In this document: piece after piece, positions 1 through 11,076 of the stretch
Position numbering within the stretch: the first letter of the stretch is position 1
Layout of the letters: every line of letters starts with the position of its first letter
Assembly (NCBI RefSeq): GCF_963675165.1
Contig: NC_087380.1
Coordinates: 3,277,803-3,341,802, forward strand
Direction: 5' to 3'
Length of the DNA stretch: 64,000 nucleotides
Origin: Halichondria panicea
Taxonomy: Eukaryota; Porifera; Demospongiae; Suberitida; Halichondriidae
The notes under the pieces: model-generated
What the model saw: the letters and a program-made list of their open reading frames with translations, nothing else
Database searches by the model: none
What the model was told of the DNA's origin: nothing
Program-made: the position numbers and the translations under genes

Positions 1-107
1 TTAGAGCCGATCTCCTCATTCTTTTACAGTCTTGCTCAATTGCTGTCAAACAATTTTTTCCCCATAGAGCCACTGGATTGCACCAGTAAATTGGGAATAG
101 TCTAAAT

Positions 108-269
108 ATCTCCGACTTCAGCTCGTAGAGTTCTTGTCTTGGAAGAGCTGGTCGGTCTCTACATCCATTTGGTGTACACCTGGCCATTATCTCCGACTTC
201 AGCTCGTAGAAATCTTGTCTTGGAAGAGCTGGTCGGTCTCTACATCCATTTGGTGTACACCTGGCCATT
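108..269. repeat. Tandem duplication, 2 x 81 bp
   Basis: Two adjacent copies (108-188 and 189-269) differ at only a couple of positions. The period is 81 bp, a multiple of three, so an open frame runs through both, but nothing marks it as coding. Confidence 0.85.
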
Positions 270-329
270 ACATCCTCTCCAAAATACGTAAGCTTCGCCA
301 ATCGCAACGCCAGTGTCGGCGCCTTGCTT

Positions 330-1108
330 TCATAGTGAAATTTTTTGTTCTGGGCCAAAGTGTCTTTTTTTTATTGTAATCTGTCCTTTTTTATCTCGGA
401 AGATGGCAAGGCAGAGTCCATGGCCTTCTCTCCGCGCAGTGGAAGTGGACTGGGGTCTGCGTTGACTGGCTGCTGGGGTGGCTGCTGTACTGCATGGTTG
501 GAGAAATCTGTGTGGGGTTTGAGGTGAAGAGGTGTTAATAGGTGGGTTGTACGAGTGGTTGACGGGGCTTGGCATCTGCAGTTGAGATGCTGATATGTGC
601 CATTGTCGCTCCAACCGCTCTTCGTGTTGCTCCAACCGCTCTAGCACAGACGTCAGGGTGTGCTCAAGAATGCCCACTCTTTCTTGTAGCTCATGTATAT
701 ATGTCCAGCCTGGCCTGAAGGAGCTCTGTGGACTCAGCAGTATCGTTGTTGCCATACTCGACCGATTGGTTGCTGATTACCATATCACTTGGATTAATCT
801 GTAAAAAACAAAACAGAGGTAATAAATATGTATGTATAATTATAGTCACAAAGGTACAATATGCAATGTACATGATTACATGTACTTACCACAGTCGTAA
901 TAGTCGGGGTTAGAAGAGAGAGGAGAAAATAGCGGTTGCGGAGAAGGTGGGCTGCGGTTAGGGGACTTATGTTGGTGAGTTTTAAAATGTTCTGCATGGG
1001 AATAACTGAGCTGAGAGAAGAATTTTGGCAGGGGTCAGCGGGGTCCACATCCTGGGCCTTCGGATCAGTGGGGTCCATATCCTGGGGCTTGGGGTCAATG
1101 GGGTCCAT
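330..1108 (-). CDS. Unidentified two-exon coiled-coil reading frame, probably frameshifted
   Basis: Not recognised. On the minus strand an ATG at 1108 opens a 73-codon exon (1108-890). It starts with Asp/Pro decapeptide repeats (MDPIDPKPQD type) and ends at a clean GTAAGT donor. An acceptor (poly-T then ACAG) starts a second exon at 798 in the same phase. The second exon stays open for 35 codons and then meets TGA near 691. A shifted frame continues from there to a stop at 330-332 and contains a heptad-like stretch (LQERVGILEHTL, then LERLEQHEERLE). The coiled coil therefore looks broken by a small indel near an ATATATA run. It could be a decayed host gene, a mobile-element ORF or an assembly error. 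It lies on the same strand as the RT fragment at 1157-2061, with no shown link. Confidence 0.35.
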
Positions 1109-1140
1109 ATCCTGGGGCTTGGGGTCAGTGGGATCTGGGG
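1031..1140. repeat. 30-bp coding minisatellite, about 3.5 copies
   Basis: Units start at 1031, 1061, 1091 and 1121 (partial). On the minus strand each encodes a decapeptide of the form MDPxDPKxQD, the N-terminus of the unidentified reading frame at 330-1108. Confidence 0.8.
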
Positions 1141-1156
1141 TTGGGGGGCTTCAGAC

Positions 1157-2061
1157 TCAGATCGAGTTGAAGCCTTTATAGCATTCTGCATTCTGGTGGT
1201 CTTGTTTCAATACCAGTTCTACAAGTGGGGCACTGATTTTCTTTGACATGTGGTGCTGATCTGCTGATAAACATAGAGGATTAATCAGGTCTATGCCTCC
1301 ACATTTAGGGGGAAGTGTAAGCAGTTCTCTAACCAGGTCCCCTGGTGGGCTGTGTCCCGTAAGAGCAGGAATGAGTAATGTCCTCTGCATCTTCTAGGGG
1401 CTGCAGTTGTTCTGTGGCCGACAGTGACTCAAGATCTGTGACTCTAAGGAAATAATTCCACTTAGAAGACAGGCCATGTGTAAAGGCAGAGAAGGCCGCC
1501 TGTGGTTCTGTTTTTGCGATCGTGCTGAGTGTTTCTACCCATTCTGTGACTTTCTTGTCAATTAGTTGTTTCTGGAACGAGGTGGTGCCGATTGCTCCTC
1601 CTAGGTATTGTTTTCCTTCTGTTGAGATGCTAATATCTGTGCCTTGGAACATTGTGCCGGCAATTCCAACAGCTTCTGGTTTGCAAACAATGAGTGTTTT
1701 CGATCCATTTGGAAAGTAGCCATATTGTGGCCCAATCGCTTCCAATCTGTCCCACCACCTCTTGAGTCTTTCGAGACTTGATCCGGCAGCTGAGTCGTCA
1801 GCATACCAGACTTGTTTGGCAATGACATCAAGACGATGTATCAGTGGTTGTGTTCCGATAGCATACATGGCCATGGTCTCCTTGCGTAGTTCCCTCTCTC
1901 GACGTCATACATTGGCCATCAACAAACAACCATGAGTTGTTTCGGTACGTGTTAATCAGGACAGGTGCTAGTGTGGGACAGACGACGGTGCGTTTATGAA
2001 TAGTACGCTTCCGTTCAATTCGCGTTTTTCTGGCGCCGTAAAAACGGAACGCTTCGTGCAA
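1157..2061 (-). pseudogene. Reverse transcriptase fragment of a retroelement, frameshifted
   Basis: The conceptual protein, spread over three frames, contains a substrate-strand motif ending in TTQGD, then AMAMYAIGTQPLI, the RT catalytic YADD box (QVWYADDSAAG) and a GGxxxLRRWW-like segment (LERLKRWWDRLEAIGP). Downstream are PALTGHSPPGDL and LPPKCGGIDL. From memory these match a multi-domain RT protein family common in sponge and cnidarian genomes. Frame changes fall near 1830-1870 (just after QGD) and near 1330-1390, so this copy is dead. It lacks the N-terminus and the C-terminal nuclease-like region. Pieces of that C-terminal region from the same family lie at 14277-14373 and 16892-17278 on the plus strand. 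Confidence 0.75.
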
Positions 2062-2169
2062 CGAAAACGAAACAGGAACTTTTATATGAGGGCTACTGTA
2101 TAGGCTGTCACACTATAGACGCAAAATCATTCACCTATGTATACCACGAAAAGTCCTTCCTTCAAGGAA

Positions 2170-3562
2170 AAATCTACCGTGGATCAGCCATCCTATAATC
2201 ACCGCAATGAACCGCAGAAATCAACTTTATAAGAAGTACAATGTACAAGTCATCTGGCAGCCAAACAGCCCCTACAAGTACACAAGAAACAAGATAACAT
2301 CTGAACTCAGGAAAGCCAAGCAAGGCTTCTTTAACAAGATGAACAATGCTAACTCAAAATCTGGAAGCTCTATACAGACTACAAGACAATAACAAAACAG
2401 AAAACCAGCATTCCATGTTTTAAGAGCCCCACAGCTGGCCTAGTCACAGATAGTCACCAGAAAGCCAACCTTCTAAATTCTGAATTCAAATTCTGAATTC
2501 TTTAAGAATTTCAATCATAGTAGAACCCCACTCTTTGAGTCTTGGAGAAGACTCCTCATTTATTCCAGATGAGCTTCTTTGTACTGTATCTGAGCCTATA
2601 TAGATACGAAAAAGGCTGCAGAGCTGACGATATCTCTGCGCTGATGCTCAAACACACTGCAAAGGCTATAGCGCCCAGCCTTAAAACTCTATTTAATTTA
2701 TCACTAACTAAAGGAAAGTTTCCAAAGAACTGGAAGGTTGCTAGAGTTGTGGCTGTTCCTAAATCTGGTAAAAAAGACAATCCTGCCAATTTTTTACCTA
2801 TATCACTTCTCCCAATCGTCAGCAAAGTCCTCGAACGACATGTATTCAAAGCAATGACTATAATATACTTAGCGGAGCACACTCCACTATCCACTCATCA
2901 ATGGGGCTTCACTGCCAAAAAGTCAACCATATCGGCCCTACTCTCATTCACACACCACTGCCTCAAATCATTGGATGAGGGTAGAAATGTGTGCTGTCTA
3001 CTTTGATTTAAGCAAAGCATTCGATTTCGTACCCAATGGCGCTAAAATTGAAGAAAGTGGAATAGACCCATTTCTAATAAGGTGGATTCAAAGCTATCTA
3101 TCAGAGAGAACACAAGCTGTGGTACTTGATGGCGCAGAATCAAATCATCTGCCCGTAATATCAGGAGTGCCCCAAGGGTCCATACTAGGCCCCTTACTTT
3201 TTTGATTTATATTGACCAAACAACAAAAAATAGCCACATTGTGATATACGCTGATGACATACCTCTCTACCATCGTATCGAAAACAGTGGGACTACTCAC
3301 AACTACAAGACGATGTTACAGCTCTCTGCAAGTGGATATCTGATAATTATCTAAAACTAAACGCCTCTATATAAGTGCTGTTACATGACATTTTCGAAGA
3401 AAAGGTTTTTCCTTCATACCCTGACACACATCTATATACATCAGCGAAAGCTGTCCTCTCCTCAAAGTTGAGGAATTCAAGTACCTTGGAGTCACTTTTA
3501 CATCTACCTAAAATGGGCCAATCATGTAACTATACCATCTGCAACAAGGCTAAGAAACTGAT
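2170..3562 (+). mobile_element. Degraded non-LTR retrotransposon (Jockey/CR1-like LINE), RT region
   Basis: Conceptual translation in several frames shows the endonuclease-RT linker (PWISHPIITAMNRRNQLYKK), then RT blocks in order: ADDISALMLKH, FPKNWKVARVVAVPKSGKK, LLPIVSKVLERHVF, HQWGFTAKKST, FDLSKAFDFVPN, SGVPQGSILGPLLF, YADDIPLYH and the thumb segment KWANHVTI. Stops and indels separate the frames, so the copy is inactive. The reading continues at 6136 after removal of the insertion 3563-6135, joining CTGAT to AGGTATG to restore the local codons LIGMFYRKL. Confidence 0.85.
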
Positions 3563-3840
3563 CCCATATAGAAATGTCAAGGTTGTAACAAGCTTGCTAC
3601 AAGGTGGTTTGGTTGCAGAAAGGTTGTTACAACCTGGAAAACAGGTTGTAACAATCTTGCATTGTGGTTGTCATTCTGATTTACAACCTTGTAAAATAGT
3701 TGCAGCAACATTGCGTTCTGGTTGCTCATTTTGTAACAACCTGTTTTACAACCTTGTAAAAGACATGGCAAGTGCACCCCAATTGGTCATATCTTGAATG
3801 TCAGCTGTCTAGCTAAGAGCAGGACAGACCTACTGCATAC

Positions 3841-4302
3841 TACCGTATTCACCCGAATTACCAGGACACTCTATTCTAAGGGACACTTCGGACTTACGTA
3901 ATTTTTTTCACTCTATAATAAGGAACAACAGGAAATGTAAATATTTTTAGACGTCCCGATCTAATTAGAACGAAAAAGAGCATGCGAGACTCAAAACTCT
4001 TAGAAACTCTCTGGATTCTACTCTCTGGCACCGTAATATGTCACTGACGGTTTAAGACACCAATTTGTAGACATGGAACCCGCGTACACAGCTTCTAAAC
4101 TGCACGAAAGACATTTTAGACATTTTAGCTGCAGACCTACCGCGTACATACCTTAAATGGGGAAATATTCGTTCTAATTACTACGGGACACCCTAATACA
4201 AGGGACACTTCGACTTTAACGTAATTTTTCTTGCTCTATTCCAAGGGACACTGCAAGCCGTAATTATTTTTTTGCGTCCCGGTAATTCGGGTGAATACGG
4301 TA
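3841..4302. mobile_element. MITE with TACCGTATTCACCCGAATTACC termini (long TIR)
   Basis: The left end begins TACCGTATTCACCCGAATTA and the right end is its inverted copy, finishing in GGGTGAATACGGTA. TA flanks both ends, as expected for a TA target duplication (Tc1/mariner-like). The body is AT-rich with internal GGACACTT and GTCCCG modules and no coding capacity. Confidence 0.75.
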
Positions 4303-4749
4303 GTTTAGCTAACTCAGACTACTCTATAATAGAACAACTAGATGTTTAGGTTTACAAGCCAAAATGAATGACACATCTATTGGTATCTCTTGGTGAGGTG
4401 GATCGAAGAGGAATCAGTAGGAATCATGCCCTCATCCAATGTGCACCAAGTTGCTGTAGCTGTCGTGAGACTGCAATGGTTGGCCAAGAAGTACTATGAT
4501 GCCAACATTTTTAAGATGTCCAGTAAGTAGCATTCATGATATTAAAAGCCAGACAAACGAGTGCTGCAAGCTGCGCTGTGCTAATTAATGCTTAGCCTCG
4601 CCATGTCATGCTTTCTATCAAAAGTATTAGAGTGTTATAGTACTAGAGACTTAGTAGGGGGAATTAAGCTTTTTTTCTATAATGAATTTGAAAGTGAATA
4701 ATCTCTATCTATATATAGGGGTATGTCTGCAAGAGCTCACACAATTAAT

Positions 4750-5066
4750 GGCTACTAAATAGCTAGCTGCTCTTTTTTGACGCTTGTAGCTAATAATAGT
4801 GCAGGACTATAACTCATAAGTTGAATAGAAACTTTTGTGCAAACAAATGATGCTACGAAAGCTGCAACAGCTTTCAATGTGAGTCAAACTAGCCATAACT
4901 CAAGAAAGAAGCTTTAGTTTGTAATCTACGAATCAAAATCCAAGAGAACGTGGCTAGAAGCCTATATATATAGAAACCGTTAGGTTTGTCGCATTGCAGC
5001 ATTTACAGCCACAGTCACTGTCAGCTTTACCGTGTCCCTCTTGCGGCTACGCCTGAGGCATAACAA
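4750..5066 (+). repeat. Dispersed repeat family, copy 1
   Basis: This segment aligns by eye with 13900-14262 (same orientation) and with 33055-33265 (inverted). Shared landmarks are AGTCAAACTAGCCATAACTC, AATCAAAATCCAAGAGAACG and GTGGCTAGAAGCCTATA, plus GCGGCTACGCCT at the distal end of copies 1 and 2. Function is unknown. Confidence 0.7.
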
Positions 5067-5237
5067 TGTTGAAAGTATACAAATCATCATCATCCCCTAT
5101 ACCTCTATATGTCCACCCCTTTTGCTCATCACGAAGCATAAATAATTAGTGATAGATATGGTCCTATAATTATGACACTTATAATTATGTATAGGCCGCC
5201 AGCACGCAGAGAAAGCTGTGTAGTAAACCATGCACTG

Positions 5238-5505
5238 GTTATAATCAGGAGCCCATAAGAGAAGGAGCGGCTAACTTCAACGTACACTCGGGGATCACAT
5301 CTTGTAATTGCCGGTGAAACCGCACTTCCTTGTATGGAAGCGACTAAGTGCTTGCAAACCGCATCCCTGCATTGCGTATAACACGTGTAGGGATTCAACC
5401 ACTTAGTGACCCTGCATATATGGAAATGCAGTCATAACCAATTACGAGATGTGATCCCCGTAGTTAGCCGCTCCTTCTCATATTTATGGGCTCCTGTTAT
5501 AATCG
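5238..5505. repeat. Inverted-repeat (hairpin) element
   Basis: Arms of about 65 nt (5238-5306 and 5445-5505) are near-perfect reverse complements. The landmark is GAGCCCATAAGAGAAGGAGC against the inverse of CTCCTTCTCATATTTATGGG. A loop of about 140 bp separates them. It is probably a MITE; ORFs across it are by-products of the palindrome. Confidence 0.65.
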
Positions 5506-5646
5506 ATGCAGTAAACGATAAATGTGCATCATGTCGCCGTGCCATGAGAAGGCAGCGTAGTGGTGTATACTGTTTGGAACTCAATCAATCTCTCATCATT
5601 AATCGATACTTGAAGAGACTAAAAAACTTAATATTATACTTCATAA

Positions 5647-5884
5647 TACTGTATAGCGCGAAATGTTCGAGGGGCTTAATTTTCGCGGATTTCGTGGGTT
5701 AGAATTCTATACGAAAATTAAGTCCACGAAAATTGTTCTTAATTAGAATTACCTGCTATCGTGCAAATATTTAAAGGCGTGGCTTCCGGTAAGCAGTCAT
5801 TCCGCGAACATTGTGCAACGAAATGGTTTTTAGAGGCCAATCCACGAAATATAAGTGTTTCGAAAATTTCGCGCTATACGGTAC
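5647..5884. mobile_element. MITE with TATAGCGCGAAAT termini
   Basis: The left end reads TACTGTATAGCGCGAAAT and the right end ATTTCGCGCTATACGGTACT. Interior TTTTCGCGGATTTCGTGG-type modules are typical of this miniature element style. A relative with the ends ACCGTATAGCGGGTAA lies at 38289-38497. Confidence 0.75.
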
Positions 5885-6135
5885 TATACTTTGTTCTGTT
5901 ATTTATTTTTTATCTCACTCTTAATGGATTTCACTGTTAAACTAGGTTGAAACTACCTTGTTGCAACCCTGTTAGTAATCAGGTTGAAACCACCTTGTTG
6001 CAACCTTAATAACCAGGTTAAAACCACCTGGCTACAACCTTGAAACACAATTTCAAATCCATGGTTCTAGCATTGCCACAACCTTGTAAGACTTGCTTGT
6101 TTCAACCTTGCCACAAGGTAGTTATTTCTGTATGA

Positions 6136-6226
6136 GATAGGTATGTTCTACAGGAAACTCTACAGTTTTTCCAGCAGTCGAGAAACTCCACTAAAGCTCT
6201 ACAACACAATTATTCGCCCCCACCTT
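6136..6226 (+). mobile_element. 3' continuation of the LINE split by the 3563-6135 insertion
   Basis: The sequence encodes GMFYRKLYSFSSSRETPLKL followed by YNTIIRPHL, the conserved thumb segment of Jockey/CR1-type RTs. It continues the frame interrupted at 3562. LINE identity ends at about 6226, where nardilysin-duplication sequence begins. Confidence 0.75.
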
Positions 6227-6243
6227 GGTAGTAAGATCTGATT

Positions 6244-6403
6244 AAATTTAGTCAACCACATCGGCCCTACTCTCATTCACACACCACTGCCTCAAATCAT
6301 TGGATGAGGGTAGAAATGTGTGCTGTCTACTTCGATTTAAGCAAAGCATTCGATTCCGTACCCCATGGCCCATTACTAGCTAAAGGAGTGCCCCCAAAAA
6401 AGG
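6244..6403 (+). mobile_element. Second LINE fragment, internally deleted
   Basis: 6252-6370 is nearly identical to 2924-3042 (TSALLSFTHHCLKSLDEG, then the FDLSKAFDSVPHG block). It then jumps to a GGAGTGCCCC segment resembling the later GVPQGS block. The fragment sits between a 17-bp piece shared with nardilysin intron 22 (6227-6243 matches 24644-24660) and the resumption of duplicated intron sequence at about 6404. Confidence 0.7.
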
Positions 6404-6984
6404 ACTGGAAACCAACCACGTACCTTGGCTGTCTTAAAGGTTTCCTCATCAGTCGCAAAGTCAGCCAGATATTTTACTAGCTCTTGAAACAGCAGCTGCA
6501 AATGGACTATGTCAGTATTGGACTATGTCCGTATTGGACTACCCTCATGTGAACAGGTTTAGAATAATCGTACATGTAGGTGATACAGATTTACATGTAC
6601 AATCATGTAGTTGGCCTTCGGGGGCTACAATTAGTGTATCAGTATTAGCTGGGTGTAGCTACATGTACATGCACATAACGTATGAGTTGGACAGTCTTCA
6701 GGCAACTATTAGACTGAAAGAAATTTCCCACTAGACAACTTCACCCTCGTGCCACTCACACCCATCTTGTGGTTGAATCCATTGATTGTGAAAGCCACTC
6801 CAGAGTTGAAGACCTCCAGGGAGTGCTCCAACTGGGCCACTGAGGCATTGTACGACAGCGACCATAGATGTTGAGGATCAGGTTGGAACTGGGGCGAGAA
6901 AGAGATGGGTTTCCAAAAATGTGCATAATTTAAGAATGACCCAGTGTCTACAGCTGCTACATGTACATGCAAACACGAAGCTAG

Positions 6985-8088
6985 AGCCCCGTTTACACGA
7001 CACCTAATCCGGGTCGAATCCGGGTCAGATTTTTCTGAGTAGTGGGCATAGTAAAATGACCACTAATTTCATTTGCGCAAACATTGGCTGATAGGTAGCC
7101 TCTACACAGGCTCTCCTTTTTCTGTTCTTTATCACAATCGTTCAATAAGATAAAATACTGCCTTAATCGTTCAATGAGATAAAATACGGTATTAATTGGA
7201 GGAAGAAAGAAAGAAATAGACGTAGAGTTAGGAAAAAGGAGAGCCTGTATCGGGAAGTCGCGTGAGGGTAGAAGGGTGGTAGAAGGGTGAAAATGAGCGT
7301 GGGCATGCTGAGCTAGAGATGTTGGACTGCCCACGCAGATATATATGACTAATAAAACGTTGCCTGCAGCAAGCTGGACATGGACTTGGAACTGGAAGTT
7401 CGCAAGCACTATAGCTAGCTATATACCTTAGGCTTAGCTAGATGATCTACTAGTCTAGATTGTGTGTTCAGAGTCTATCAGACTATTACCTTTTCTTGTG
7501 TCTTTCTACATGCTAGTATAGATCAAGAATAGCTTAGTCATCATAATTATAGCAGGTAGCTACTGCCACCAGAGCTGGCCACGCTGGTTCTCTGATCTGA
7601 CTTGCAGCACAGCTTGGTGGTTGTCTCAGTACAGTCTTATTAACTCTGAATGCGTGGGAGAATATCTTACGTCACGATTGTGGGCTACATATCACCCACG
7701 TTCATAAAAATCCTTGTGGATCACGCGATTTCCCAAACCAGGCCTTAACTGTACGCCCATTTCTTTCTTTGCTGCCTCACTAGCACTATGTCTTTCTTGT
7801 GATTTATGGATGAACAGTGACAACAGCAAGAAAAAGTAAGGCCTGGGAACGAGGCTAGCTGATAGGAAGCTACAGGCTTACTCTAGAAACACCCACGAAC
7901 ATGTACAATACCTCAGAATTAGCCCTTTGTGCTTACTCACAGCTAAACTGCTTCTGACACAATCTGAACCACCCCCAAAGGTGGGTTGGCTAATCCGGAT
8001 TAGAACCCGGATAAGGGCCGTTTACACGAACGCGGTTAGGTTTAATCCGGATTCCAACCCGGATTAAAGGCCTCGTGTAAACGGGGCT
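6985..8088. mobile_element. 1.1-kb DNA element with AGCCCCGTTTACACGA termini
   Basis: Perfect 16-bp inverted termini AGCCCCGTTTACACGA, followed by imperfect GGGTTggAATCCGGATTAAA-like subterminal repeats. The flanking TAG (6982-6984 and 8089-8091) is a 3-bp target duplication, and the paralogous intron at about 25237 (ACTAGGTAATT) is the empty site. No transposase was seen. It carries a nested second element (7096-7857). A relative without the nested element is at 35121-35295. Confidence 0.85.
7096..7857. mobile_element. TAGCCTC-family element (762 bp), 9-bp TSD, nested
   Basis: Begins TAGCCTC and ends GGCCTGGGAACGAGGCTA. It is flanked by GCTGATAGG at 7087-7095 and 7858-7866, a perfect 9-bp target duplication. 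The related element at 35121-35295 has a single uninterrupted GCTGATAGG at the matching place, which is an empty site. Confidence 0.8.
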
Positions 8089-10029
8089 TAGGTGATTACG
8101 TCAGCATTGTTTTGACCACACACAGCCATAGGAAAGACCTATTGTGTGTACTCACTTTTCGCTCGGAATAGAGAGAGGAGTCAGGTATACCCAGGCTGTG
8201 TTGTGTGACAGTGGACACAGGGTTCAGGGTTCAGGGGATCAATCATGCACACACACTCATCTAAAGGGCAATCCTCAACACCTTTCTTGTACCAGAGTTT
8301 GTACTTGGGGCACTCTTTAATCACCACAGGATACTGCACAAACACAGAGGATACAAAGTAATACAGACATACGCATGTACGTACTTGTAGCAACACTACT
8401 GCTCTGTGTCACTGTGTGGCATTAATGAATAGTTAATCTATGTTTGACCTTTGTGGGTGGGGAGTCAGGGTCTCCGGTTGAGAAGTCAGTGGCAATGAAC
8501 AAGTTAGGACTAGGCAGGTGCAGGTCTGGATGGAGCTCGAGATCTAGAATACAAGTAGTGAATTAATGCCAAACTATATATACATGTACGATAACATATC
8601 TTACTTTGCCATTTTGTCTTCCAGTCAGCAGGAATATCTGCATAAAACGCATACAAACTAGAAGCATACCAATGATTTGATTAATTCCCCCCCACACGCA
8701 CCCTCCTCACACCCACATCCATCACCACACCCTCCTCACACCTATGCCACACCCCCTCACCTTCGACACAGTGACGTGTCCCGAACCACCTCTCCTTAAG
8801 CCGACACTGAGCAGTGTAGGTGGGAGACAGTGTGATGATGTTGACTCTGTCAGGTGTGAAGTGGGATAAAACGGTGGTGATGGTGGCTGGCTCGTACTCA
8901 TAGAGCAGGTAGTCACCAGTCAGGTAGTGCTCCACTGGATACAACTGCACGAGAGGACAGGGACATTACAACCCTAGACACATTACTTGATTTAGCTTCT
9001 CCAGCTTCCTAGATACATGTACATCTGAAGAAGAGTGCCATAACTAAATGGCTGTTCAAACCTAGACCCACAATGGGACTAAACACAAGTAACCATAAAC
9101 ATGATAATTGAGCTAAGCTCCTAAGCACATAATCTGATCCAAGATCCCGCTAGAAAATTGCGAGAAACAAAACCATTTGTGTGCTAAATGATGGCTTCTG
9201 GCCCAACACACCTCCATGCTCTCACAGAGAGCCTCCACAAAGTCGATGGGCTCCTGCTCCTCTCTGAAGTCAAATTCATTCTTGGAAATCCCCTGAATCT
9301 CACGAAACACCCTGCAAGGCAACAGTTGATCAGAGACAGTGAATGCATGAGCAGTAAACAACTGTAGTAGTGGAGTACTAGACCGTAGTGGTACGTACTG
9401 AACTTAGTCTACATTGTACATGCAGGGTGTCATATAGGATTTTGAAGTAGAGGGGGAAACGAGAAAAGTAACCAGAACATTTTGCTAAAAAAAAGGTCAA
9501 CTGTTATTTCAATACCCAGCTATGTGGACACTCAGTCATACAACTAGTACTTGAAAGGGGGGGGGGGTATCCATCCCCCTTTCCTCCTGTATGACACCAT
9601 GACATGTATGTATCACTAGCATAGACAGCGTACACAACATGTACTGTTACTGTCATACCTTTCTTGTGGGCCAACTTCCGTGAGCATCTTTATGTACTGG
9701 AACACCAGCGTGATACACTGCACACAGAGCAAACCAAAGTCTGTTATACACTTGTGCACGTGCAACAATGCCAGCAGATACTACTGATACTACTGATATG
9801 TACAGTAGTCAGTTGACTTTTGGACCCACTGCCCCACCCTAGTCCTACAGACTTGCATAACAACACCTGACCTTTACTCAATGTAGGACTCACCAGCAAG
9901 ATAGATTCCAATCCTTGATCCTGATTGTGTGTGTGCATGCGTCAGCATAATTATATCGAGGGGAAACTTGCATCTTGTACATGTACGGGAAGTACATTGT
10001 AAAAACACCAGTGGAAAGTGGATTTTAGG

Positions 10030-10140
10030 GCAGTGAAACCTGTCTATAAAGGGCACACCAACACAGTGGGTGCAACATAGAAGTAGCATGCTAACACAGA
10101 TTGAAATACATCCATATGCTACATTATGGAGACTTTATAG
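10030..10140. repeat. Dispersed CAGTGAAACCTGTCTATA repeat
   Basis: Starts at GCAGTGAAACCTGTCTATAA and runs through modules ending near ATGGAGACTTTATAGG. Similar openings occur at about 40658 (ACAGTGAAACTTGTCTAT) and 59258 (CACTGAAACCTATAAGAT), each with TACAGCCACTGT-like interiors. Invertebrate genomes commonly carry miniature repeats beginning this way. A truncated counterpart is in the intact nardilysin copy (about 27070). Confidence 0.45.
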
Positions 10141-11076
10141 GGCGTATAAACCTAGATGTACATGTATTATAGACTTATAATTATGCTACTACATAGAAAA
10201 TGATAACAAGTGCCCATCCCAACAGACTCACAGTGAGGGTGATGTCACAGGTGAATAGACTGAAGGCAGTGTTCCACTCGTATCCTGAGCCACTGTTACC
10301 AGCCACTAGGGCAGTGGCCAGGTTCCTGTGGGAGGGGCTAGTACTAGTCATGTGCGGATTGAGTGTGCGTGATACCTTTTCTTGAGCTCAGCATACACAC
10401 TTCCCTCTCCTTCGTGTCCTAGCAACCAGGACAAATATTCCACTGGCTTGCTCCTACATTTAAACATTTCGTTAAGAACAGTTAATGAATACGTATATTA
10501 AGTACAACACATGATTTGTCTGTTAGTTAGTTACATGAAGTACGTGTATACGTACATTACATGTAGCCATCAATGCATTAACAGAATGCTGTATTTGCTT
10601 TTATTAGGCAGGGCTATCATCTGCTAGATTGTAGGTGACTAACCTGTAGTGCTCCATCAATGGTGGTAGTTTCCAAGTGAGCCTGAGTTCGTGAGTATCC
10701 TCCACCGGGATCACCTTATAGAGACGAGCAAACGTGGCCTCATCAAACACATCCTGGGAAAAGAATTAATTGCTTGAAATTTACAATTGCATCATTTACG
10801 TACCTTATTGTCCGACATCAGAGGTACTTCCAGTCCACTACAGAGTACAATATAAGAGGTACATGTACATATATACACAATGCAGAATATTGTTTTAGCT
10901 AAGCTAGCTATAAAAAAAACCTACATGTAGCTGAGCTGGTCAGCTAACAGTTATACATACTTGTGAGGGACGGCTGAGAATGACTTTCTAGTCCATTGCT
11001 CCAGATTTTTCAGAGGATCTGAATAAAGATAGATAATGGTTAAGTAGATTATACAATGTACATGCACAACATGTAC

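Larger units (their letters stand above)
3563..6135. mobile_element. 2.57-kb non-autonomous DNA element inserted in the LINE
   Basis: The insertion interrupts the LINE RT thumb. The flanking GAT (3560-3562 and 6136-6138) looks like a 3-bp target duplication. Ends are imperfect inverted repeats: CCCATATAGAAAT on the left, and the reverse complement of the right end reads TCATACAGAAAT. Inside both ends lie about 200-bp subterminal regions full of GGTTGtAACAAG / CAAGGTTG / CTACAAGG modules in alternating orientation (3577-3770 and 5943-6120). No transposase was found. The interior carries three further inverted-repeat elements and a dispersed repeat. A short ORF with a donor-like end (ATG at 4426, GTAAGT at 4530) is present but not recognised. 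Confidence 0.7.

Noticed and set aside
3375..3797. 140-codon plus-strand ORF as a gene
   Set aside because: It runs out of the decayed LINE into the subterminal repeats of the inserted element; composition is repeat-driven.
5129..5702. Two ORFs (89 and 98 codons) around 5.1-5.7 kb
   Set aside because: They read through opposite arms of a hairpin MITE and share reversed repeat sequence.
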